This document shows positions 22,522 through 34,600 of a stretch of 64,000 bases of DNA, in pieces. The stretch covers positions 3,263,001 to 3,327,000 of the forward strand of contig NC_092680.1 in the NCBI RefSeq assembly GCF_964355755.1, in the 5' to 3' direction. This DNA is from Antedon mediterranea (taxonomy: Eukaryota; Echinodermata; Crinoidea; Comatulida; Antedonidae). How positions within the stretch are numbered: position 1 is the stretch's first letter; the number at the start of each line of letters is the position of its first letter. The notes beneath the pieces were generated by a model that worked only from the letters and a program-made list of their open reading frames with translations, did not search any database and was not told the origin of the DNA. The translations under genes and the position numbers were made by a program.

Positions 22522-25181
22522 ATGGCGAGGTAAGTTTTGATTGATTGTATATAAATATTAAGAGGCTATGTTATTAAAAAATAGATGTAAACTAACTTAA
22601 ATAACATGTTAGAAAGGCTAAGCCCAAGGTGGGGCCGGAATAGCATGAATTTGAATGGTTGAGACACCCACACAATGACGTGGCATTGGCTACGATCTTC
22701 CTACTAGGGCCTAGCATTACTCCATGGGCCTAGGCCTAGCTAGGCCTACTTATTCTTATTATTTAGCATAAAATATGCTGAATATTGGCATTATGTCCTG
22801 CAAAAAGGTTCCAATACATCCAGGCCATATAGTTACTATGCATTATATCATTAATGAATTAAGTTGATTCTTAAATTAAAATTTTTAAAAACATTCCAGA
22901 TATTATTGTCATAATACGTTTTTTTTTAAGTTTCAAGCCAGATAAGGAATTTTCTGATATAGCAACTAAATTGTGGGATGCGGATGAAAATCGTCTTACA
23001 CCTGGTACGGATTACGCCATCAATCTCCAAGGCAAGACCTTCTATCACAACATGGGTCAACGGGACAGTGCAAAAGAACCACTATTTTCATATGTAAATA
23101 TGGAAAAATTGAAGAAGATGCCTACATATAAATGTTAGTGATTGTTTCAAAATTGATGACTCCGCCCTATAGCCCCTTTTGGCTTATTTTCAATATCCAC
23201 ACATTAAGAACTTTTTAAATAAGATGCTAAAGAGAGAGTGAGTGCCCGAGCTGTTAAGACCGTTGAACCGTAATTATGTAGGGTTTGAGAATGACTCGCT
23301 CCATGGTTCCAGTGGTAGAACGAGTCTTCTCTGATAAGGACTATAAACCGTAGGTCCAGTGTACACATCTAGCATGTGCACTTTAAGAACCTAGTATATC
23401 TTTCGAGACGAGTAGGGGGTTACCCCAGTGTACTAGCCACTAATCATCTTGGAGACCAGTCTTTTACTGAAGAGGTCACCCAGTATAAAAAAAATGATAA
23501 ATAAAAATAAATAAATTTAAATGTTTTATTAATTATGAATGTTTGCCCTATTCTGGTTTGAATTTAGAGTTGGGCAAAATGTCCAAATTACTCTCTGATG
23601 CAAAAATATATCTTATGTTTTGTAGGTTTTATCGCATTGTTGGACAACTATGAAAGTGAAACCGGCATTGCAGAGGTTGTTACTGAGGCTGAAGTTAGGG
23701 AAAACCAAGTTTTTATTGATGCAATTATGGAAACAAAGGTACTCAATATAATTAATTAGTTTCTGTAATCAATTAATATTGTTTAAACATGCAGATTATT
23801 ATTATATTGTATTGCATTGACTGTTTTATTATTCATTGTCTTTTTCTTGTAGGTTATGAAAATAGTCCACAAATATTTAGCAGATAAAAAACTTTCTCCC
23901 AAAGATGTCCGAGGTTTTAAGCACCAACTTTATGACATGTGGTTTAAACTTTACAGAAGAACACGTGGTGATAGGTATGCATGTCTTAAGATCCGTCTAC
24001 ACTATCAAATTAGTTTGACAAAAAACGTGTGATGAGCCCAAATATGGTAGTAATATGCTTAAATATGGTAGTGATATATCATCATGTCCATATATGGGCA
24101 CATCACATTTTTTTGTCACATAAGGTTTGATAGTATAGACAGAGCTTCAGAATTTCTTAATATTTTAAATTATCTCTTGTCCCCAGCTAAATGGTTGTTT
24201 AAAAGTCATTTAGGCTCTACTACAAGGTCCTAGTTTAAGAATGCACATCCATTTTCAAGTTGCGACCTCTGCAATAAATGTTCTGCCACAGAAAGTAATT
24301 TCCATAATTTCTTCCAATAAATATATTATAATTCTATATTTTTCAGAGATTTTGACTCATCAGGCTTTGAACATGTATTTGTTGGTGAAAACAAACGAAA
24401 CACGAATGAAGTGACAGGCTTTCATAATTGGATCAAATTTTATCTAGAGGAGGTAAAAGGCAATATTGACTATAAAGGATGGCTACCACCAAAGATCAAG
24501 GTAAGTAATTAACCATACTGTACCATTATTAATTACTAGTTTGAAAAAAGTGTGATGTGCCCAAATATGGTAATGGTATGCTTGACATCATCATGTCCAT
24601 GTATGAGCACATCACATTTTTCGTCACATGAAGTTTGATAGGGTGATGGTATACATGCTATTTGGCCATTTTAAAAAATGTAAAAAATAAAAAGGTGGAA
24701 ATTTGGTCATTTTTCGACATTTTTATTTGTTGACACAACTATTTCAACTCTATACCCACTCTCAATCATAATGCGCGAGTTTTACGAGGTTCGACTTTTT
24801 ATGTCTTGTGCATACATGGCTATTTTTGGAAAAATTAATATACAAAAAACCAATATTAACTATAAATGGCATCTAGGATGCTTGCAGAAAAATAAAAATG
24901 ATTGTATTATATTGTATTGTTTATTTCAGAGAGGTCGACCAAGAGCAGACAACAATGCCCAACTAGTTACTATCCAATTCACGTGGAAGGGCGGAGTCAA
25001 GCCCCTCGGTAGTTCGTTTATCGGAACGAGTCCTGAGTTTGAAATGGCTCTATACACATTGTTTTTCCTAACATCTGAAAAAGATGAACAAGATGTAGAG
25101 ATTGAAGATTATGATGTTCAGGTCAAAGTTCATCACCTTGGTAAAATGCTAGGCAGTTGCTATCCTGTCATTAGGCAGTAA
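22522..25181 (+). CDS. ENDOU: EndoU-type poly(U)-specific endoribonuclease
   Basis: A metal-dependent RNase of the XendoU family that cuts at uridylates. Six exons: 22522-22529, 22931-23133, 23626-23738, 23853-23974, 24347-24500, 24930-25181 (stop TAA); 283 residues. All junctions keep phase. The first coding exon is only eight bases (ATGGCGAG, good Kozak context GCCATGG). Family blocks seen: [37 protein letters not shown], the catalytic region [11 protein letters not shown] with its His, the second His in GFHNWIKFY, and the Lys in [11 protein letters not shown] followed by [19 protein letters not shown]. All three catalytic residues known for XendoU (His, His, Lys) are therefore present. There is no signal peptide and no somatomedin-B domain, unlike secreted vertebrate ENDOU, so a cytosolic or nuclear form is likely. 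Complete and apparently functional. Confidence 0.93.
23235..23505 (+). mobile_element. tRNA-derived SINE copy 2
   Basis: In EndoU intron 2. The head is degraded (AGTGCCCGAGCTGTTAAGACCG; B box reduced to GGGTTTGAG), but the body (GAGTCTTCTCTGATAAGGAC) and tail (CACCCAGTATAAAAAAAATG) are clear. Confidence 0.75.
23986..24149. mobile_element. MITE family A copy 10
   Basis: Starts 12 bases after the splice donor of EndoU exon 4. Ends TTAAGATCCGTCTACACTATC and GGTTTGATAGTATAGACAGAGCTT. Confidence 0.8.
24535..24645. mobile_element. MITE family A copy 11, truncated
   Basis: Starts at ACTAGTTTGAAAAAAGTGTGATGTG and ends AAGTTTGATAGG, so both outer CTGTCTACAC ends are missing. In EndoU intron 5. Confidence 0.7.
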
Positions 25182-25242
25182 GTAATTATAGAAATGATCA
25201 TCTAAGGTACGATGTTGTATTATATTTATGATACTAGCTTAA

Positions 25243-25248
25243 AATAAA
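25243..25248 (+). terminator. Poly(A) signal of EndoU
   Basis: AATAAA 62 bases after the EndoU stop codon. Confidence 0.6.
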
Positions 25249-25653
25249 GAATTTTAAGAAAATGGTTGATTAATTGCATGAATTAAAATCCTTGTATTCA
25301 TATGGTCATGGAAGTTTTAGTTTATGAGTTCCTAAAAAATCTGTGGAATCCACACATAGTGTTCAGAAAAAGATATCTGTATTTCCAGTCTAGACCACCA
25401 AGCTGATACTGTAGCTAGTATGGTAAAACATTGGTTAAAATTATTTAGATCTATTTCGTAGTAAAGCTATGAAACTATTTGTTTTAAATATTTATCATGT
25501 TTAATCTTGGACAGTGCGGCCACACACAAGTTTATGGTCTTCCATGTTAAGGTGTATATTTCACAGTATTATTGTGTTCATGACGATATTGGCAATAACC
25601 TACTGTACCATTGATAGAGATTCATGTACTGCACTTGTTGCTTCAAGATTAGG

Positions 25654-25844
25654 CTTAAGGCCAATTTACACAGACAAGCTTAACGGTAAAGAAAAATATA
25701 GAATCTATGACATTCCTTATGACCATACACACACTGCAAAGTGGACTGGCAGTTCCCACTCAGGATTGATACAGATTCTAAGTGGCACAAAGCTATGCAG
25801 TTTTCCGCTTACCATTACCGTTTGTCTATTTAAATTGGCCTTTT
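25654..25844. mobile_element. MITE family B copy 2
   Basis: The best copy: AAGGCCAATTTACACAGACAAGC at the left, AATTGGCCTTTT at the right. Interior AACGGTAAAGAAAAATATAG pairs loosely with CTTACCATTACCGTTTG. Confidence 0.8.
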
Positions 25845-26090
25845 CTCATTCCTTTGATCCCAATTAAAACCCTTTTAATTCTTGTATTGCACATGTGGTG
25901 TATTACACAAGGTGATGGGACAAAAAAAAATGTGTTTATGATTAATTTTGTTTAAATATTTGGCCAAATGTTCTCTGAATGATTACTGTATGTATTCTTG
26001 CCCAATTTTGTGGCCGTATGTTTTTGGTGCTTTCAAATGATGAGTATATTATATATACTATATATTAATTACCAATAACAAAATAGCTGT

Positions 26091-26370
26091 AGATTAGTTT
26101 ATCTTTAGACATAATGTATTAGGTAATATGCACATGAACTAAATCATGAAATTAAATTGTATACTATTTTATGGTAAGTTTGTTTTTATACTGTGTAATA
26201 AAAAAAATTTATTTTGTAGTACAGTATTAAATAACTTCACTTAAATTCCATCCATGAATTATAGTACAGTATGTCAACTTGTTTATTCTATATATTTCTA
26301 TAATAAAATCAAGCACTTCATTATTTATTCTCCATGTGTGTTTGTCTTTGCATGCTGAATAGCAATATTA
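26091..26370. repeat. 280-bp direct repeat, left copy
   Basis: From AGATTAGTTTATCTTTAGACAT to CATGCTGAATAGCAATATTA. It is matched almost base for base over its last ~190 bp by 27732-28011. No TG..CA termini, so it does not look like an LTR. Confidence 0.85.
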
Positions 26371-26394
26371 ATTTCTTTCTGTAATTGACATACT

Positions 26395-27235
26395 ATTTTC
26401 GAAAAATGGCCGATTTTCGACCCTTTAATTTTTTGACATAAATGGTTACTATTGCATAATAAACATGCGCAGAGTCGAATAATGGGTTCTGCGCATGTCA
26501 ATTGTGCTATCATAACCACTTTTGACATAAATGGTTACTATAGCATAATAAACAGTTGGTAGGTTGGTCAGTCGGTCGGTCGGTAAACACTAATGAGCAC
26601 GCGACTGCAGCCATCTATATGGCCTTGTTTGTATATAGATGATATCGACAGCCTCATAACAAAAGTGTCTAAGTCATAATTCACGCGACTTATGGCTGTT
26701 GGCCTTGTTTTGAAAAAGGCCGATTTCCGACCCTTTTATTTTTTGTCATAAATGGTTACTTATGCATAATAAACATGGGCAGAGACGAAAAATGGGTTCT
26801 GCACATGTCAATTGTGCTATAGCAACCAGTTTTGACATAAATGGTTACTATAGCATAATAAACATGCGCAGAGGCGAATAATGGGTTCTGCGCATGTTAA
26901 TTGTGCTATAGTAACCAGTTTTATCAACCAATAAAAAGGTCGAAAATTTGCAATTTTTGGAAAAAATCCCTGTACTATAGTACATGGACATTTTTAAAAA
27001 AATGGCCGATTTTCGAGCCTTTTATTTTTTTGACATAAATGGTTACTATTGCATAATAAACATGCGCAGAGACGAATAATGGGTTTTGCGCATGTCAATT
27101 GTGCTACAGTAACCACTTTTGACATAAATGGTTACTATAGCGTAATAAACAATGGGTTCTGCGCATGTTAATTGTGCTATAGTAACCTGTTTTATCGACA
27201 AATAAAAAGGTCAAAAATTTGCCATTTTTTGAAAA
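26395..27235. repeat. Array of nested palindromic units
   Basis: Repeated unit GGTTACTATAGCATAATAAA-CATGCGCAGA ... TCTGCGCATGTTAATTGTGCTATAGTAACC, whose arms are inverted. About five units are set within an outer inverted pair, ATGGCCGATTTTCGACC and AAGGTCGAAAATTTGCCATTT. Confidence 0.75.
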
Positions 27236-27731
27236 TTGTTTTTCATGTTTCTTGTATTTTTACTTTAGTTTTAATTTAAGAGGGAGAATATTCAATAATA
27301 ATATCATTACGGTGGTCACAACACATAGTCTCTCTCCGGGGTATTTAATTCTAAATATTCCAGAAATAAAATTAATACTCTAATAATAACTAATATTGAA
27401 TAAAATAATTATTGACAATTATTCGTAGGGCAGTGCCAAATTATGTTTAAAACAACAACATTACACAGCTTGCTGTGCAATTAACACCATTGTTGTGCAC
27501 TTGAATGGGTTTCCTATGATAATAGTTGTTAATATGTTATTTGAGTGAGTCTTTCATGGCATTTGTAGTTGAGTTACTCTTTGGTGACAGGGATTTTTTT
27601 GAAAAATGGCCAAACTATCCACTTTTTAAAATTCAATAATTATGCGATAATATTGCAATGTATTGTGTTATCATCTGATAGAGCCATAGTAACTAGTTAT
27701 TTCAAAAAAGAAAAAAATAGATATTTTGACT

Positions 27732-28011
27732 AGATTAGTTTATCTTCAGACATTATGTATTAAGTAATACGACATGAACTAAAACATGAAAGTAAATTGT
27801 ATACTGTACTGTATTGATAAGTTTTTTTTATACTGTGTAATAAAAAAATCTATTTTGTAGTACAGTATTAAATAACTTCACTTAAATTCCATCCATGAAT
27901 TATAGTACAGTATGTCAACTTGTTTATTCTATATATTTCTATAATAAAATCAAGCACTTCATTATTTATTCTCCATGTGTGTTTGTCTTTGCATGCTGAA
28001 TAGCAATATTA
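27732..28011. repeat. 280-bp direct repeat, right copy
   Basis: Second copy of 26091-26370, 1641 bases downstream in the same orientation. Most differences lie in the first 90 bp. Confidence 0.85.
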
Positions 28012-28061
28012 GTACATTATTTGAATTCTAGTAAGTCTATAAATTAGATGATCATAATGGC

Positions 28062-28343
28062 TTAAAGATGTATTGTCCCCAAAAATCATGAAAAATAAAG
28101 ATTTTTAAAATCGGACTTTGAATAGGCCATTTTGCAGTTTCAATGAAGTTGTTCACTTCCATAAGAAAAAAAACGGGGGAAAAAAATTATTTCACCTATA
28201 AAAAGACAAAATAAACAGTTAAATTACCCAAAAACCCAGACCCAATTTTTTGTGAGAGTGAATAACTATTATGTGACATTAAAATAACATATTCAACAAC
28301 AAAATTTAAAAAAATATTTTTTTAGGGGGACAATATATCTTTA
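28062..28343. mobile_element. MITE family C copy 2
   Basis: TTAAAGATGTATTGTCCCC at the left and GGGGGACAATATATCTTTA at the right. It abuts a family B copy directly. Confidence 0.75.
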
Positions 28344-28532
28344 TGGACAATTTACACAGACAAGCGGCAACGATAAGCCGAAAACCGCGTAACTTATGCC
28401 ACGTTGAATCTGTATCTATCCTCAGCAGAAACCACCTGTGTCTGCTCCGCCCTTGTGTAAATGGTCATAAGGAATAACTTGGATTCCATAGTTTTATTAC
28501 CATTACTGCTTGCCTGTGTAAATTGGCCTTTA
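28343..28532. mobile_element. MITE family B copy 3
   Basis: GGACAATTTACACAGACAAGCGG at the left and TGCCTGTGTAAATTGGCCTTTA at the right. It lies just beyond the GNL2 stop codon and carries AATAAA on the minus strand near 28490, a candidate GNL2 poly(A) signal. Confidence 0.7.
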
Positions 28533-28620
28533 CAGTATCTCAGATTTGGCCTTTATCATATCAAATGATCATAGTATCTGTGTTGGGTCAGTTCATTTGT
28601 CTTCATATTTCACCTTTGAC

Positions 28621-31600
28621 CTATGACTTTTTGCTTCTTTTATTCCTGTTTTTCACGTTTGTTACTTTGTAAAAGTGTGTTCCTATCTTCTTCTCTTTTT
28701 GTTTTCTTTCAAGATTTCTCCTCTGAAAAAGGAAAACAAGTCAATGGAGTACAGTACAATGGTTAACACATGGTCTACTTTTGAAATCCGAATGCGATTA
28801 AAAACCCTTAATTTAGTTGTGCTACAAGATTAATATGGGAAAATACCACAGGGTTTCACTATAATGTTAAAATCTACGTTTTGTGTGATATCCAAGACAG
28901 CATGACTACATATCTGAGATGGTTTTTGAATCATCTCAAAATTAAGTATAAAAGTACATACCTGTTTTGATGTGAGGTTTACGTTAACATCATCATCATC
29001 ATTGTTGTCATCATCATGCTTGCGTTTCTTTGATGTTTTCACTGTTTGGACAGCTGGTTCTGTGTAGAGTAAGTGTTTACTAGGAGTTATACCAGCACAA
29101 AATCTCGCTAGCTATAACACTAGTCTGACAAAAAAAGGTGTGATATGCCCAAATATGGTAGAGATATGCTCAAATATGGTAGTGATATGACATCATCCTG
29201 TCTATATATGGGCAAATCACATTTTTTTTGTCACATAAGTTTTCATTTCAGAAACAAGTACACATAGTTACACCAGGATACACTATACACAAGACACAGC
29301 TTGTATTGCAGAGCTATGCTGTCAAAATTTGGGAGATTAAAAACACAACAAAAATTCATAGAGGGTGCTCGTCAATGTTTATGTGTGGAGAAACTATTTG
29401 TTCAGGTGTTCAAAAGATGGAATGGTCTATTTAACCCAAAATGTACTGACAAACATGTCGACAGATCCAAACTATGGATGTAATCAATCAAATGGTTTCA
29501 AGCTGTCTACAGCCAAGTTACCTTTCTCTTGTTGGTTTTTACTCCTGCTCTGCTTCATCTCTTTCACTGCCTTCATCTCTTCTTGATTCTTGTTGCTAAG
29601 GAAAGCACTTACACCAGCTATCACTCCTCCCTCTCTTTTTCGTTTGTCTTTACCTTGGAAATCTTCAAGGCTTACTTCTACAGCACCTTTTACCACCTTC
29701 CCTCGTTTCTTCTTGTCTTTCACGTTTACCGATTTCCTTCGAGACGTTCCTGCACTTTTATCATCATTCTCTAAATCTGAAACCCTTTCATTGGTCTCCA
29801 TCCTGTTATCATTTTCTACAAAGTCCGGTGTTTTATCATCAAAATTAAATTTCGGCCCAACAATGATTTGAGAAAAGTCTTGTACAACACCAGTTACTTG
29901 TTTAGATTTCTTTTTATTCTTTTTAGTTTCCTTTTCTTTGATAGCACTCTCTACAGAAGACTGTTCCTCAATATCATTCTTTTCAGTGGCATCTGTTGCT
30001 TTAACAAACTCAATGAAGTTTGATTGGACTTTTTCTTTGGACTTTTCCTCTTTCTTTGAAGGCAATTGCTATAAAATATACAGATTAGGAAAGAGTATTA
30101 TAATCAGTATACAGTAGAACTCATATCAAGGGGGGGGGGGGGGGAGACACCTTTGCGACTTACCAAAGACTACATTTAATAGGACTACCTTCTGAATAGG
30201 AGTTGGCCATAGTGTTAGAACATGTGTTAAAACATACATTTCCCCTGTATTTTGAGTTTATTTTATGTAGTTAAGTTCTTCTGGGGCCCCAGACATTTCA
30301 TGTTATGGTGACTTTGTTGCTTTTGGGGTCCCAGGACATGAAATATGTGAAAGTTTCACCAAAGTGTGGTACTTTACTGTATTCTTCACATGATTTTAAT
30401 TCAAATAAGACAAAAAGAGAAATGATAATCAAGCAAGCAAAGCCTAACCGTTTTATCATCGCTAGGTGGCGGTCTAACATAGAAAGGTATCTTGCCGCGT
30501 TGCCAATCATTTAGCACCATCTTAGCAACTGTACTAATGTCAGGCTCTCCTTTCTGTAAGATAAAATTAATTATAAGTAATTACAGTACTATAGTATGTT
30601 AAAAAATAATACTAATTCATTCATTCATCAGTGGAAAATTACTTCAATTTATTGTCATTTGCATATAAAATATACATAGAAATTATGTTTGCTCCAAGAT
30701 ATACAAAAACAGATAAATGAAAAAAAATAACAAAAACAATTAAAAATTTAATTTACACTCTCGTAATAAAACAAACATTAACACAAATATTAACCCACTT
30801 TAAAAAAGACAGTTTTGGAGCATTTATTTATACATTTTGAAGAAAAATAAAAACAAACACAAAGATAAAATTTACCTTGAGGAGTTTACCACTTCTACGA
30901 GCTAGCTGTTCTAGAAAATCTATATGATCTTTCCATTGCGTTAGTCGATATGTTTTTGTGATGTAGTCTGGCTTTACACGTCGTAGCACCTCTGGGATGT
31001 GCTCCTCAGGAAATTTGACATTCTCAACTCGTACCTGAAATGACGAAGCAACTTAATTATAGTTATTTCATAAATGTAATATTAACAGTGGAACCGTAAT
31101 TACGTAGCCATAACATCGGCAGGGGTTCGAGGCTCACTCACTCCATGGTTCTGGTGGTAGAACGAGTCTTCTCGGATAAGGACTATAAACCGTAGGTCCA
31201 GTGTACACATATAGCTCGTGTGCACTTTAAAGAACCTAGTACATCTTTCGAGACGAGTAGGGGGTTACCCCGGTGTATTAGTACATCACAGCCACTGATC
31301 ACCAACTGGGCCCTCTGGGAGACCAGTCTTTGACTGAAGAGGTTACCCAGTATAAATATATATTTCAATTCAATTCAATTCAATTAATTATTACCATTTA
31401 AGTGACATTTCCAACACCAATCAATGGAATATATATTATATATATTTTTGCTGCAATTTGCTTTTATTTAAACATGTAATCCTCTAAAATCTATCAAAAC
31501 ATTAACTTCCTTATTCTTTTCTATTATTTATGTTTTTTATTAATTCGGATTTGTCTAAAGCTCTGTCTCCACTATCAAACTAGCTTGACAACAAAAGTGT

Positions 31601-34600
31601 GATGTACCCAAATATGGTAGTGATATGCTCAAATATGGTAGTGATATGACATCATCATGTCTATATATGGACACATCAAACTAGTTTAATAGTGTAGCTA
31701 CAACTCTAATGGCATTGGGTACAATTCTACTTACCACACCCTTCAGTATAATCTCTGTTTCCGTGTCTCCAGTCGGGTTCACTGTGCCAGGGCAGTCGAT
31801 GAGGTAGATACGTCGCATCAAGGTTATGTACTGCCAAACTTTGGTTTCACCAGCTATAGGTGCAACTTTGCAAACTTTCTTTGAGCGTAGTGTGTTGATG
31901 ATTGAACTTTTACCTACATTTGGGTAACCTATAAAGCCGACGCTTATCTGCTTTTTATCAATGTGAAGCTAATTTAAATAAAAGAAAAAACAGTTGCTTT
32001 AATGAAAAAAATGTGTCCATGTGTTTAAAATATAGAATTGTGATGTATCTACACATTTAAATGACAGTATTTACTTTTGTAACATTACCCCTACTCCTGT
32101 CAATTTATCATTTTTTATAAAACTTAAAATCAGAGTAGAAAAAACAATGCATATGCTATACAAATACCAAAATTAAAATGTATTTATTAAAAACATCATT
32201 TGTAAAATGATCAAACTTCATGTTTAGTGATTTCCAATTTCACAGGCACGACAATATAAACTATGCTGCTCCTAAAACAAAGTCCAACATCTTGTATATT
32301 TAACTTTATTCATTATTATGCCAAGTCTATAAGTAACTGTTTAAGTTCTCAAATTTCTACTAAAATTGGTAGAAACTGTTATACTCACTTTCGAAAATTG
32401 TCGCAAAAGTTGGATGAGAGCACCTTTTCCAAAAGGATTTTTCACACTTGCATGGAATGCTAATGTGGGGCATTCACTGGATAACACAGCAACCCAGTGT
32501 TTCTGAAATGACATACAACAGAGACATAAAAACATCATTAAATACATAAAATAAATACCATACTTATACATTTATAACACACCCTAAAGCTCTGTCTACA
32601 CTATCAAACTTTATGACAAAAAAATTGTGATGTGTGCCCATATATGGACATGATGATGTCATATCACTACCATAGTACGGGGTATCAATACCATATTTGG
32701 GCACATCACACTTTTGTTGTCAAACTAGTTTGATAGTGTAGACAGAGCTTAAGTGTATCCTTGCCATTGACTGGTGCAGTGCATTTTGTTGGATCCTGGT
32801 GATTAGGTGGTACATTGTACCTTCAGGTTTGAAATACGTAGACACTGTGATGAGACCATAGGCCGGACCAATATGTCCGCTTAATAGTGTAGAGTAGAGT
32901 TTGTGTTTTGCCCCAGGTTCAATTCATAGGAAAGTGTTCCCTTAATAGGAGTGTCCCAAAGGATGGTTTTACTGAAAGTGCATTTCAGTTTATGAAATGT
33001 AATTGCAGGGTCTTAACACTAAAATAATACAAAAAATATAGTGTAATGTGAACTCACTGTGACCCAGGTTGGTACTAAGTCAACCTTATTCAAAATAAAG
33101 ATCAAGTGCTTAAATGGTTTCTCCTTCTTTAAGTAACTTTCTATGTGCTGTGATCTTGTACCCATTGGGTCTCTTGCATCAAGAACTTGTATCAAAACAT
33201 CTGAGGAATCTACTACCTAAAATAGAAAATATAAATGTTGACTTCTTGTATTGTTTTCTTTTGTCTATCTGGATATTGAAGTGCTTCTTAAAGAATAACA
33301 GACTAAACATTTTGACAAACAGGTCAAATTAGCAATTGAAGTGACGGTACCTATCTCTTGCATGTTAACAACAGTGAAAACTCATGAGTTAGATTTTGCT
33401 AAGCACACTTGACGTCACAGCAATTTACGATGACGGCTGCCATCGCGCACTGCGATATTGCAAGTCTCGCAATTGTTCTGAAATCGTATGTACATCCGTA
33501 ATATGTAGTCAAAATATGGTTCTCGGTAAATTGTCCTTTAATGTTACTGAAACTAATAGATTAAGCTATATTGTTAGAACAGCAAGATATTTGCGCAACA
33601 CTTGCCTTGTATAACTCGTTCCAAATTCTCTTTGATTGGCCAGCTCCAAAAACCCAATCTCGCACTTCGTCCTTGATCCCATCGTCATCCTCCTTTTCCA
33701 GATCATTGTCTTTCTCTTTGTCGTAATCATCCACAGCTTTATCTACAGTAGTTGCCATTTCCTAATGAACAATATTTATATTATACAGTATTCATATTGA
33801 AGATAAAACAGAACATATATATTCATATATCGTCATCATCTTACATCCTATACAGTGCAGGACCTCATTTGAGTATAGTCACACATGGTTGAATTGAATT
33901 GACCCACTTACAGTATGATCAATTGCAGTTATGTACTAGTGCACATGAGCTAGATGTGTACACTGGACCTACGGTTTATAGTCCTTATCCGAGAAGACTT
34001 GTTCTACCACCAGAACCATGGAGCGAGTGAGCCTCGAACCCTTGCCGATGTTATAGCTATGTAATTATGGTTCAACTGTCTTAACCGTTGCGTAAATAAT
34101 ACTGGACATTTTTCACAATGATACACTCAAAATGTTGCAATGCAGATGTACAACTGAGTAAGGGGTGTCACCTCAAATGAGTGTATCTGATTCACTGATT
34201 ATTGCAGCCATATTCCATGATCCCTCTCTATGGTGAATCACTTTTTGGGCTGTGATTACATTAGAGTTAGGCTCTTGTTAAAAACTCTTTGGTTGTTACT
34301 TACAGACATATCTGAGAACTTTATATTGACTCTTTTGCGCTGTTTTTTGGGTCCAAATGTTCTTTCAAAGCTCTGTGTATCTAACAGATGAACTCTGGAA
34401 TGCTAAACAAAAAGACAGTTCATAAATAAACAATGCATCTTCACTTTGCTTATATACTATTAGACAATTAGATATTCTTGTGTCTAAAATCTATTTAGCA
34501 TCAAAAGAATAGAAATCCAATTTAAACTGGAATTAGACTATGACAATGATGCGAAAGGGAATTACATAATTTGATTATTAATTGATTTGAACCAAACCTT

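Larger units (their letters stand above)
25182..28620. other. Intergenic repeat block, EndoU to GNL2 (convergent)
   Basis: No gene seen. It is mostly repeat: family B and C MITEs, two 280-bp direct repeats and a palindromic array between them, each listed separately. Confidence 0.6.

Noticed and set aside
26091-28011. LTR retrotransposon
   Set aside because: No TG..CA ends, no primer-binding site and no gag or pol frame between the direct repeats.
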